From Apoderus coryli (taxonomy: Eukaryota > Arthropoda > Insecta > Coleoptera > Attelabidae), in NCBI GenBank assembly GCA_911728435.2, contig OU452209.1:12320869-12384868 (forward strand): DNA of 64,000 nucleotides, given 5' to 3'. Under the pieces are notes generated by a model. It worked only from the letters and a program-made list of their open reading frames with translations. It was not told where the DNA came from and made no database searches. Numbering within the stretch: position 1 is the stretch's first letter; each line of letters starts with the position of its first letter. Shown one piece after another: positions 55,320 through 64,000 of the stretch. Both the position numbers and the translations under genes were made by a program.

Positions 55320-57096
55320 ATCAAAACCGACGTGTCTCCGATTGGAAAATCCAATGATTGATATTAAAATTAACGTTTACTACATTTCAATGCAGGTAAA
55401 ACCAAAAAGTACAGAAAGTTTATCTATTTTTATCTATGTTACTTTGAGCTTTGGGTTTGATTAATTATATTTGTTAATATTTTAGCATAACATTTCAAAA
55501 TCTGTTTAACTAAAACAATGGCATTTTGTTAATTTATTTGTTTGTAAGCATCATCGTTAGTTATAATAATGACTTTCTTTCAAAATAAAATCTACAAAGT
55601 CTCTATGCACATGGATATAGAAGTTATTTGATTTTCAGTTTCATAGATTAAATAATTGTATCAAAATATATTATTTCGATTTTAACACATTTTTAGTAGA
55701 TTTCCAAAAAAATTCTTACTATTCTGGAGATCGACACAATCGGAAATTTGAAACATTTTTCTGCAGTCCTTCATTTCATGATCCCTGAACCCTAAAATTC
55801 ACCTCAGTTCAAAAGTTTATATATCTATATTATACACTGTGTCCAAGATAAGAATGAGTTAGCATTGGGACCTTGGAAACAGTAGGAGTTACAATGTCAG
55901 TTAAATTAGAGAAAAGTTGTACAATTGAAATACTTTTTAAATGGTGTGTTCAAAATTAAACTAACTTTAACAAGTAAAACCTCGATAGTTGTTTACTCAT
56001 TAAATTGAGTCGAAATAAATCTGCAACCCGGCAAATACTGCAAAATTTTTTTTTAATAATCGTATTGCTAACAAAAAACTAAGGCTCCATATTTTCTAAA
56101 CGAGTGGACCAATTTTCAAAAACAAGGCAGGAGGGTATAGAGAATTAAAAGCCCTTTTCAATGCATTGCCACTTGACGCCTGTTCCTATTAAAAAAAATG
56201 AGCGACCGCGTCAAGGCTTTGCCGTGGTTTTTGAGTCAATACTTACCCCCTGCCGAACAAACTTGACGTATTTTTGCATTTTTTCGAAAGTATTTTTACC
56301 CGGCAGTTATGCGTTGGGGTATACATTTTCGATGGGCATCCCTGTATTTCTGTGGATGTATTTAACACTACTCTATTGCAATAATTGACAGATTGGAAAT
56401 ATATGTACCTATCTATGCATTGACTAACCTGTTGTTATGGTTTTGCGAACCGCAACTAGAATGAGAACCAAATTATCTTCCTTATAGTTAAATATTATTT
56501 GAACTATTCTTATAATTTAAAGATGTAGCAGTTATTTATGGTTGAAATATATCGAGCACTGTCCGCATACATATAAGGATCAGCACACGTGTACAATTTC
56601 TTCTCCTCCATTCGCTATCAACAAAAGGATAATACGATTTGGCCCTAATTCCTGGGTCCTGACGTGATACTGTCTGACATATAAACGGAGCTCTGGAGCA
56701 TTCTCGATGATAGCGCGCTAACTTATAGAGACGTAAATATATAGAATTTCTAGTAGCTTATCGGATTACTGAAACGGATTTCTTTATTACTTTTTCAGTC
56801 TGTCTATGTTTCTTTATTTCGTTCTTTTGATTCTGTTTCTGTGGCCGTGAGTGAGTTAAATTGGTTAATATGAAAAGATATGGACACTACTTTTTGCTTT
56901 GGAACTTCATTTATGAAATAATAGATTCGCTATTATAGGGTATTTTGGAAACATTAGCCAGATTTCGCAGATAATTTTTTACTAAATATAGTAACCAATC
57001 AAATTACTTAATTTTAAGTCATGTGTCAAATTTCATCCAATCACCTCTGGATTACCGCGATATTAAAAACTAATTAAACGTCAAACTGGTTTAAAA
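55320..57096. other. Intronic gene-less stretch
   Basis: No coding motif. TACACTGTGTCC at about 55836 and a CCCTGTATTT word near 56340 are transposon-end-like but do not pair convincingly. A small open frame at 56161-56388 has no family signature. Confidence 0.35.
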
Positions 57097-57968
57097 ATGT
57101 CGCGAAGATTTGGTATTGCATCTAACGATGCAATTAATGATATTATATCTAATAATATACCAAAAAATACAATCAAATCAAAAAGATATGTATGGAAAAT
57201 ATTTCTCGAGTTTTGTGCGACCAGAGAATACGAACTGAATGCTGAAACGAGTTTGCATAATTTGGCTAATATATTGAAAGATTATGCGGTAAATATGAGA
57301 AAAGCTGACGGAACTGAATATAAAGAAGCAACTGTAAAAACAATTTGGAATACTACGAGTAGGCTACTCCAGGAAAAATACTTCAATGACTTCAAAATTG
57401 TATTCGACCCGTTTACTAGTGTGATATTAAAAAATGCGCGAGATGCAAGAAATGCAAAACGTAAAAGATCAGCAGGATCCAAACAAACGAAAATGCATTT
57501 CATCAAATTTGAGTTCAAGTGATTTGGCTAGAATCATTGGATTATGGGATGAATGTACACCAGAAGGTTTACAAATTTTTTTTTACCATATTGTAGCTGT
57601 TGAGTTAGCTTGGCGAGGTGGTGAACCAGCTGATTGCCTTATAGATTATTTCACGATTGAGAAAAATAATGATGGAACGCCAACCAACAGAATTGAATAC
57701 AATCCAATATTCAGTAAAACATGCCAAGGAGGATCGAAAAGTTGTAAAAATAGTAAGTAGCTTGTTCCAAATATTGCAAACGAAAGTGCATGCCCTGTTC
57801 GGTTATTCCATAAATTATTGTCCAAAAGGGGAAAAAATATTACTTCCAGTCGCCAAATCGTTTCTGGAAATCCGAAAGTGACACATGGTTTGACAATATA
57901 CCGGTAGGCAAGAACCCAATTAATATGTGGACCAAATCATCCGCGCAAGCTATTGGGTTGGACACTAA
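57097..57968 (+). pseudogene. Crypton tyrosine recombinase, N-terminal part
   Basis: Crypton elements use a tyrosine recombinase to insert. The first frame (ATG 57097) gives KRYVWKIFLEFCATREYELN, LANILKDYAVNMRKADG and EATVKTIWNTTSRLLQEKYF, the N-terminal core-binding part. Frame shifts near 57440-57480 lead to SSDLARIIGLWDECTPEGLQ and ELAWRGGEPADCL, with the box-A Arg. After another shift come CPVRLFHKLLSKRG and then WFDNIPVGKNPINMWTKSSA and IGLDT. The last block stops where a Harbinger-like element is inserted. Several shifts make it dead. Confidence 0.75.
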
Positions 57969-58424
57969 GGCCCGGTTGTACAAACGATGGTTCACCATTA
58001 GTTCCCGTGAATTGCTGGTCACTATGAGTTCACTCTTGAACTCAATTCAGTGTCTCGAGCGTTGTACCAATGCAAGTTTACTTGAACCAGCATTTAACTA
58101 GTCTATAAAATGAGGAGAAGAAAAAAATGACAATCTAACCTATAAAATATATATTTTTTAGATATATTTATGTTGTTTTCAGTTTTTTTTAAATTTGTAT
58201 TTTCGTAGTCTTAGAATATTAAATATAAACAAATTTATAATATATAATTATGGAAAATAATGTAAGAGCAACTAATTTCTCTGCTAGAGAGGATATTATT
58301 TTAATAAATTTAGTGATCTGGAATTGGTGGACGGTGACACAAAAAGTCACAGCACCTAGGGTACTCCTGGGCATCCTCCATGGGGTGAACTGAAACTCTA
58401 CGTTATCGAACAACCTAATTCTGA

Positions 58425-58662
58425 GAAAAAGGCGGCAACTTTCAGGACGGATGTTCATGTTCATAATTTAAACATAAGAAGAAAGCACATCATTGATATA
58501 CCACCCCATAGAACAGGTTTATTTCAAGGGTTGTTTTCATATACCATAGCTGCAGAGTATAACAAATTGCCTCAGAATTTTACGTCTCTCTCAATATCCA
58601 GGTTTAAATTAAAAGTATCTGAAATGTTATTTGATGAGCAGTGTCGTCTGTTGAATTGTTAA
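58425..58662 (+). pseudogene. LINE C-terminal tail scrap
   Basis: About 78 residues ending at TAA 58660-58662: IRRKHIIDIPPHRTGLFQGL, FSYTIAAEYNKLPQNFTSLS and SRFKLKVSEMLFDEQ. The H.......P..R......Fs...a..YN.LP..i....s...FK..l...L pattern matches Jockey/CR1-type ORF2 tails. No upstream RT is preserved. Confidence 0.6.
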
Positions 58663-59072
58663 GTCTATTAAATTTCCCATAGTCCTATCGTTATCACTCC
58701 TTTTTCTTTATTTGATTTCACTTAGTTTTTAGTGATTTCACTTAGTTTTTAGTTTATGCGTAAATTATGGTTGTGTACTATATATCTAAAGGGTTCTCTT
58801 ACTGATGATTTTGTTTCTATTGTTACATAAATACTTTATTTCCTTAGGTTCATGAGGAATATCAGCGATACTGAACATGCGCCTTTTAACAATATCATAT
58901 TGTATCAAACTTGTTAAAGAATGTAATTTATGTTTCAGGTCATTGTTAATAAAGACATTTATTATTATTATACTGTACTCCCAACTTGCTTTAAAGTCTG
59001 ATAGGGTGATGTGTTTAATGTATATGTCTGTAGTAGATGACATTCTTTCAGATATCAAATCCACAATAAACA

Positions 59073-59204
59073 TTACGACTCGTTAATTCCAAACTTTGAA
59101 ATGATTTGGCCTATTTTTATATGTGGGGCTCGACGATGAGCAACATTATTTACTAATTCTAATAAGAAATCTTCATCATCTGTAATGTCTTCCCACACAT
59201 CCAT
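59073..59204 (-). pseudogene. Possible 5' end of a Harbinger-like ORF
   Basis: A 43-codon frame starting MDVWEDITDDEDFLLELVNN, soon after the right terminal repeat of the 57969-59427 element, reading inward. An acidic start followed by a short basic stretch (HRRAPHIK) at this position would fit the first codons of the element's own gene, whose remainder is missing. The family assignment is only by position. Confidence 0.35.
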
Positions 59205-59430
59205 TTTTGTAGGAAATTAAATTTTGAAAAAACAAATAGCATAAATAAAACATCAAAACATTCAGGAGTGAGGTTAAAAAAACGTTGAACTCAGCTTGAA
59301 CGACCAAATTCGGGCGTTCAAGTTCACCGAGAGTTCACCATCAAAATCAACAATGTACAACGCATTTTCTCGGCTGAACCGAAGATCAAGGTGAACTTCG
59401 GGTGAACGCTCATTGTACAACCGGGCCTTA

Positions 59431-59710
59431 GTGTAAAAAGATATCCAATCATTCGAACAGATCAACTGCAGTTAGCCATTTAGCAAATAAAGGAATTCCT
59501 GAACAGCAATTAATAAAAATAACAGGACATAGCAGCTCTAATTCAATTAAACCGCACTTGAATATTAACCAAGAACGCCATGGTGAAATAATCAACACCA
59601 TGCGAGGAATTTCTTCAACAGTGGAAATTAACAATGCGTCAACTTCAGCAAACTCTTCTTCCAATTCAACATTTACCAATTGTACTTTTCACAACTGTAG
59701 TTTTAAATAA
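59431..59710 (+). pseudogene. Crypton tyrosine recombinase, C-terminal part
   Basis: Continues the Crypton after the inserted element: CKKISNHSNRSTAVSHLANK contains the HxxR motif, GIPEQQLIKITGHSSSNSIK contains the second His region (TGHSS), then PHLNINQERHGEII, a Ser/Asn-rich tail and stop at 59708-59710. In tyrosine recombinases a Tyr nucleophile is expected shortly after TGHSS; here the corresponding spot appears to be His (KPHLN), so the catalytic Tyr is probably lost. Uninterrupted frame from 59432. Confidence 0.78.
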
Positions 59711-60104
59711 AAATGAATATTATTTGTTTGATTAAAACTAATACATTTTGTATTGAAAATTATTAAACGTCAGATTGACAATCAAATTTTTGATATCTAC
59801 AAAGAAAAAATTATCTTATTGAATACTCCTCGGGCCTTGATAAATACTCAAAATTTTGTCATAGAGAATCCTTCCAGCGAGTTGCTCAAGGATAAGAGCC
59901 CTCGGCCCGCGGCGTTGGGCTATTATCAAGCAACACGCTTTCAGCATTCCCTATGACAAAATTATCTCGGTATTATCAAGACCCTAGGGGTATTACTACT
60001 GAAAAGTGTTTTTGCTAAACAGAGTCCATTTTAGTGTAAAGTAATAAATAAATGTTCTAATAATCCATTGTAGAGAGGAGTAACAAGTATTGAAGGAAAT
60101 AAAA

Positions 60105-60195
60105 CGACGTCTACTCCAAAAAATGTCATATATATACGTTCAAACTAGAACAAAACTGTCACATGTTTCGAAATGCATCATCTCATCATCAGTGA
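60105..60195 (-). repeat. Penelope-like 3' module with hammerhead-like motif
   Basis: On the minus strand: CTGATGATGAGATGATGCAT, TTCGAAACATGTGAC (60161-60192), then GGAGTAGACGTCG at about 60107-60117. Closely related to the copy at 22355-22450. Confidence 0.55.
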
Positions 60196-60547
60196 TAAAA
60201 CTATACAAAAGTCTTCATAAGAGGATCAAGCCGAATTTCACCAATTTTGTGAAAATGTTTGAAGTTTAATTTAAAATTAAAAGAAACAAGATAAATTTGA
60301 ATTTAACATTATTTATAAAAATATTTTCACATTTTTGTGTGTAGCATCCAGAATACTTTTACTTGAATAAAAATATCGTGTTCTTTGTTAGTGTAATGCT
60401 TAGGTGTTTATTTTATTTATTGATCTACAAATATTTTGCATTGCATTAATTTTTTCCAGGAATGTATTCAGTTTCAACCGAGAACAATATCAGCTTTACA
60501 TATTATAAACACCTTTTATTACAATCATTTTTTGTTTCTTGTTTCAG

Positions 60548-60636
60548 CTGCCAGCTGCAGTCCCTACGTGCCCCATTTGCACATTATCACACTCTGCTAT
60601 ATGTGCTATATGGTTCTTATGGCTTCCACGAGTTAA
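60548..60636 (+). CDS. beat: Beaten-path-like protein, probable terminal exon
   Basis: After a pyrimidine-rich TTTCTTGTTTCAG acceptor the phase matches the upstream exon (its last G plus CT gives Ala). It encodes AASCSPYVPHLHIITLCYMC, YMVLMASTS and a TAA. A short hydrophobic C terminus after ...RADRVQ is what Beat proteins with a membrane-attached end show; here it would be a hydrophobic anchor or GPI signal. An alternative acceptor at 60458-60459 (TTTTTTCCAG) would keep phase but give a different, longer tail (GMYSVSTENN...). The intron is about 8 kb and full of transposons, so the join is an inference. Confidence 0.5.
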
Positions 60637-60899
60637 TTTCAAGGCATACTTGTAATCTCATCGAAACGATAATGTACCGGTTTAATGTTGTGTTATTATA
60701 TTTTGACGCATTTTGCTGGATTACCAAGTGTTTCTTACATCTTGATAAGTGATATCGCAAAGCTGATTTTCACATATAAAGTTATTGACGAAAGCTGGGT
60801 GGCTATCATTCAACTTGAGTAAGCAATAGGGTGTCCAAATAGGCTTCCTAATCTGTATATAAAGGAGAAATAACAGTACTGGCTTAACTTATACGGCGG

Positions 60900-61030
60900 A
60901 TTTTGTTTGAATTAGCAGGGTCTCAGTCAAATTTTGTTTAGCCAGGCTGACGATATCGTTTCGCTTTTATAATTAGATCTAGATATTACCATAGTTGAAC
61001 TGGTTTTAAGCGCAACGAGATATATACAAG
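60900..61030 (-). repeat. Decayed relative of the retrozyme unit
   Basis: Reads TTTTGTTTGAATTAGCAGGG, TCTCAGTC, CTGACGATATCGTTTCGCTT, then ACCATAGTTGAACTG. This is the unit's order with many changes. In reverse complement the ribozyme keeps GCGAAACGATATCGTC, but CTGACGA has become CTAGATC, so the ribozyme is dead. Confidence 0.7.
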
Positions 61031-61833
61031 CCGATGAATGTTAAACCAGACAATCTCCACAGAAGTCCATATCTCATGGCACGCAAGTCGACAAATCCAA
61101 TCTCTAGGTCACACCATCGGTAAATTCGATCTTATTTTGGCATTATAGATCGATAACCGAACGTTTTGAGACTTTTCTGAATAAATATGTTAAATATTAT
61201 ACAATTTAAAAATGAGGTCAAAGCAAAATAATAAAGTAAATATAGACATAATCACAAACATATTCAATGCATGAGCAATAACATGCATCATATACATCAT
61301 TTCCTACAACGAAGAGCCCAAGAAATGGACTACCAAATAAAAAAAAAATTGGGTGACTACGAAATTCCTGAATTTATTTTTAAAAGAAAAAGGTCCAGAT
61401 CTTTGAATGATGGTTACAGTTTTAGGTTCAGGGAGTTTTTAGCTGAATTCGAAAGTCTGATATATGGAATGTTCAGTAACTGCACAGTGCTGGTATAGTA
61501 GTCTGCCCTAAGTCCTCAGTTCTGGACCCTGGAGATGTATTTCCAGAAATATCGTGACTGTGAGAATGGTCGATGTTCACACAGTCATCACCTATACTTA
61601 TATTTTTTATATAAAATAATTATCACTGATAAAGAGACATGCTTCGAGAGCACTCGACGCTTATGATCACTCTACTAGCTACCAACAAAAGACATCCACA
61701 AATGTAAATTAGTACCTAACAAAAACTAATATCTCGGTCAATTACATATTGATTCAAATATATTTTATAACTATGATGGTGACATATTATGACTCAATAT
61801 ATAATTGACCAAGATGTTAGTTTTGCTAGTATA
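61031..61833. other. Gene-less stretch
   Basis: A 75-codon frame at 61271-61498 has an ordinary start but no family I recognise. Otherwise nothing recognisable. Confidence 0.3.
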
Positions 61834-62217
61834 CAGAGTGACGCTTTTTAAGCTGTCCACAGAATGTTGCTATTAAATGAATTCGTTGTGATTCCTTTTT
61901 TATTGCATGTATTAATTACTGGATAAAAAGCTTGTTAATGCATAATAAACAACTTGACACTAATTTAGTCATAGAATCGTTATTGTTCAATATTTTTTCA
62001 TTAAACTTGGTCCAGATTTATTTATTTCAAAGGATGCGCTAATATGGATACTGGTTTTTCAAGCCTCTGAATGTGATCTCGTAGTTCTTGGTTTTTAACA
62101 AAAATGGACTCCGCCTGGCCCCAAAATACACCACATTTCAAAAACATTTCGTCAAGATCGCTTCATAAATAAAAAATTGATGAGTGTGGTCCGCTTTCAA
62201 ATGGGCCAGTCACTCTG
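61834..62217. mobile_element. Possible mariner-type MITE
   Basis: CAGAGTGACGC after TA on the left and CCAGTCACTCTG on the right (followed by TG instead of TA). Short inverted termini only; no coding capacity. Confidence 0.4.
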
Positions 62218-62236
62218 TGTATCTATAGCTGTGCAA

Positions 62237-62340
62237 AGGCAGGTCTATGTTGTAGATGGGCACGCTCATAACAAGATCGAAACGATATCGTCAGTACTAA
62301 ACAAAATTAGACTGAGATCCTTCCAATTTAAACAAATTTT
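62237..62340 (+). repeat. Decayed relative of the retrozyme unit
   Basis: Reads GCAGGTCTATGTTGTAGATG, GGCACGCTCATAACAAGATC, GAAACGATATCGTCAGTACT, then AAATTAGACTGAGATCC. Stem II and the GAAA...GTC strand are kept, but the stretch holding GGTACTCTGACG and the complementary arm of stem I are both deleted. Confidence 0.75.
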
Positions 62341-62346
62341 TGTATA

Positions 62347-62745
62347 CAGGGTAGTACAATTGTGAAAGCGGAAACTTTAGAGGCAAATAGAGAACCATAA
62401 AATAATATCAGTTTGTATTATAAACTATATTCGAATTTTTTTTTTATAAAAAAATTTAAATTTGTTAATATTTTTAAAACTACTTTAGATATTTAAATAA
62501 ATAATTTGGCACGTGTAGATATATAATTTATATACATTTTTTTACCCAAAAATTAATATTTTACTTCCACCAGTGCTGTGCGTACGGACACATCGTCGCA
62601 AAATGGTAATGAAAAATATGATACGCCACTGATTCTTTAGAATCAAAAATTATTTCTAGAATCCTTGTTCAATTTGCAACAAAAAAAGGCTCTTTACTTT
62701 TTTTCGTTTGACAAATTGTTTGCAAGTAAAAAATTAAAATATCTA
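62347..62745. repeat. Solo terminal repeat of the 44.7-kb mariner family
   Basis: Begins TACAGGGTAGTAC at a TA and later shows TTTGGCACGTGTAGAT, ACCAGTGCTGTGCGTACGG, GATACGCCACTG and CTTGTTCAATTTGCAA. These are the words of the 44734-45142 TIR in order, diverged. Confidence 0.7.
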
Positions 62746-62809
62746 CTGATTTCTGAAAAAAAAATTATAAGAAAACGAAAATAAGAAATTTAGTTAGTGG
62801 CTTTCAGTG

Positions 62810-63300
62810 GCTGTGTAACCATTTTGAAATTAGCGGGTGTTATATACATTCAGAAAGATTACTAATGTTATAGCTCAATCCGAATGAACCCCAATATGCT
62901 ATTCAAATTGTTACGGGTTCGATTCAAGTTTTACGAGCGGTTTCAAATAAAGAACAAACAATGAATATCATCTTGAATAATAACAGAATCAATTTATTAT
63001 ATGAAACAAACAAACAACTAAAATAAGCTTTATTAATCTGTATTGAAGTAATGCAAAATTACTTACCATTATAATCTTGTATCACTTCCGGTCACCGACT
63101 TTAATTAAAAAGAAATATTTAATTGGTTGACCCTTTTGTCAATAATTTATCGAAAACTTTATTAGAAATAAAACGCATATTTCGGGCTAAAACAACTAAT
63201 TTAATAATTAAAACTAATTAAAGAAAATGAATAACAAAAAGAAATAAATATGTATAATATAAAAGAAAAAGAATAAAACAATTAAGCGATAATGAGAATT
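62810..63300 (-). repeat. AT-rich dispersed repeat, minus copy
   Basis: Reverse-complement copy of 17330-17815, including CCGGTCACCGACTTTAATTA, TTACGAGCGGTT and TATGCTATTCAAATTGTTAC. Confidence 0.75.
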
Positions 63301-64000
63301 TAAAAGAAATCTTAATCATTACTTGTACTACTTAAAAATAGGAAAATTAATATAATTCGAATAATTATATTAATTCCTGTATGAAACTTTAATTACTATT
63401 GAAAACGGAATTTTATTTCAATTGAAATAGAAATTTAGACTGAGACCCTATTTCTTTTAGTAATTACTAAAAGAAATAGCTTTAAGCTTTATATAAAAAA
63501 AACTAATTAAACAAAAAGGCCTTCAATTAAAAGAATATCAAAACTTACGGAACTTTATACAATTCACTATTTTTACAGAATGAGAAAGAAATGGACTCAG
63601 TCTTTATACAGATACTTTAAAACATAAAAAAAAAAAACTAGAAAATAATTCCTGACTGAAAATTATACCAAGTCCAAAAACAAATTAAAATATTTAATTT
63701 AACATTTTATAATTAGAGAAAACACGACTTGACTGAACCAACGCTAGAACGATTCCCTTCTTAAAGTCCTTTTGCCTTTCCAGAATTGCCTCATAAAAGT
63801 TACATAGTAGGTAATACAAAATGAAAATAAGCTAATCAGAAAAAAGACATCTTAAGAACAAAATATTTTTAAAAGCCTTGCACAATTTTTATGACGCAGA
63901 TAACTTTTAGACCCCCCATGTTTGTCGTATTACATAATATTGGGGTACGTTCGTATTTATGTTTAGAAAAAATAAGAACCATATGTCAACAAATCTATGG
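63301..64000. other. Gene-less AT-rich stretch
   Basis: No coding signature. A perfect short inverted repeat around 63455-63480 (CTATTTCTTTTAGTAATTAC...AAAGAAATAG) is visible. Nothing else can be supported. Confidence 0.35.

Larger units (their letters stand above)
57969..59427. mobile_element. Harbinger-like element inserted in the Crypton
   Basis: 1459-bp insertion with matching ends GGCCCGGTTGTACAA (57969) and its reverse complement (59427). It is flanked by TAA on the left and TTA on the right, consistent with a 3-bp TWA target duplication plus one substitution. Repeated GTTCACC/GGTGAAC words occur near both ends. Removing the element and one TWA brings the Crypton frame from GLDT into its C-terminal part (KCKKISNHSNR). 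It contains a short minus-strand ORF start and a LINE scrap. Confidence 0.75.

Noticed and set aside
1..64000. CRISPR array, operon or prokaryotic features
   Set aside because: The window is eukaryotic: spliced exons, mariners and LINEs. No spaced direct repeats of CRISPR type were seen.

Overview
The window is AT-rich animal DNA, almost certainly from an insect. The only host gene I recognise is a beaten-path (Beat) family gene, an arthropod neuronal immunoglobulin protein. Three of its exons lie on the + strand (49896-50081, 52366-52578, 60548-60636) with phase-1 introns. Nearly everything else is a graveyard of transposable elements with a few young, intact copies. I cannot assign the insect order from sequence alone.

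Layout. 1-1245: 5'-truncated LINE (-). 2650-6990: decayed LINE (-), split by an intact long-TIR mariner (2856-4942) with a complete transposase. 8197-8425: mariner-type MITE. 8600-10410: Penelope-like element (RT plus GIY-YIG nuclease, -) with a hammerhead-like motif in its 3' region. 12400-13273, 15049-15966 and 20330-21154: LINE C-terminal fragments (+), the last two enclosed by inverted repeats. 23757-26994: full-length RTE-type LINE with a 984-aa open frame and a perfect 12-bp target duplication. 27020-27560: cluster of short GTGACTTCC-like words. 27560-36273: decayed mariner pieces and a 2.4-kb non-autonomous element candidate containing a hairpin and a tandem repeat. 38507-39028 and 43175-44110: LINE RNase H/C-terminal relics. 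44734-46716: long-TIR mariner (-) with a frameshifted transposase.

The most notable feature is at 39931-41604. A 524-bp unit is present about 3.2 times, roughly two copies in one direction and 1.2 in the other, and the whole block is bracketed by one 13-bp target duplication. Each complete unit carries a textbook type I hammerhead self-cleaving ribozyme (74 nt): all core nucleotides, a GUC cleavage triplet and paired stems I, II and III. This is the architecture of an animal retrozyme: a small non-autonomous retroelement whose multimeric transcripts self-cleave and circularise. The internal inversion inside one target duplication looks like twin priming by LINE machinery acting on a multimeric template. 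Decayed relatives lie at 53793, 60900 and 62237.

The Beat introns are packed with transposons: a mariner (50275-51693), MITEs, a PIF/Harbinger deletion derivative with TAA target duplications (54447-55158), and a decayed Crypton tyrosine recombinase (57097-59710). The Crypton is interrupted by another Harbinger-like element (57969-59427), which itself holds a LINE scrap. LINE and Penelope proteins could plausibly supply the reverse transcription for the retrozyme and tail-like repeats, and mariner transposases could mobilise the many CAGGG-ended MITEs. These functional links are inference.
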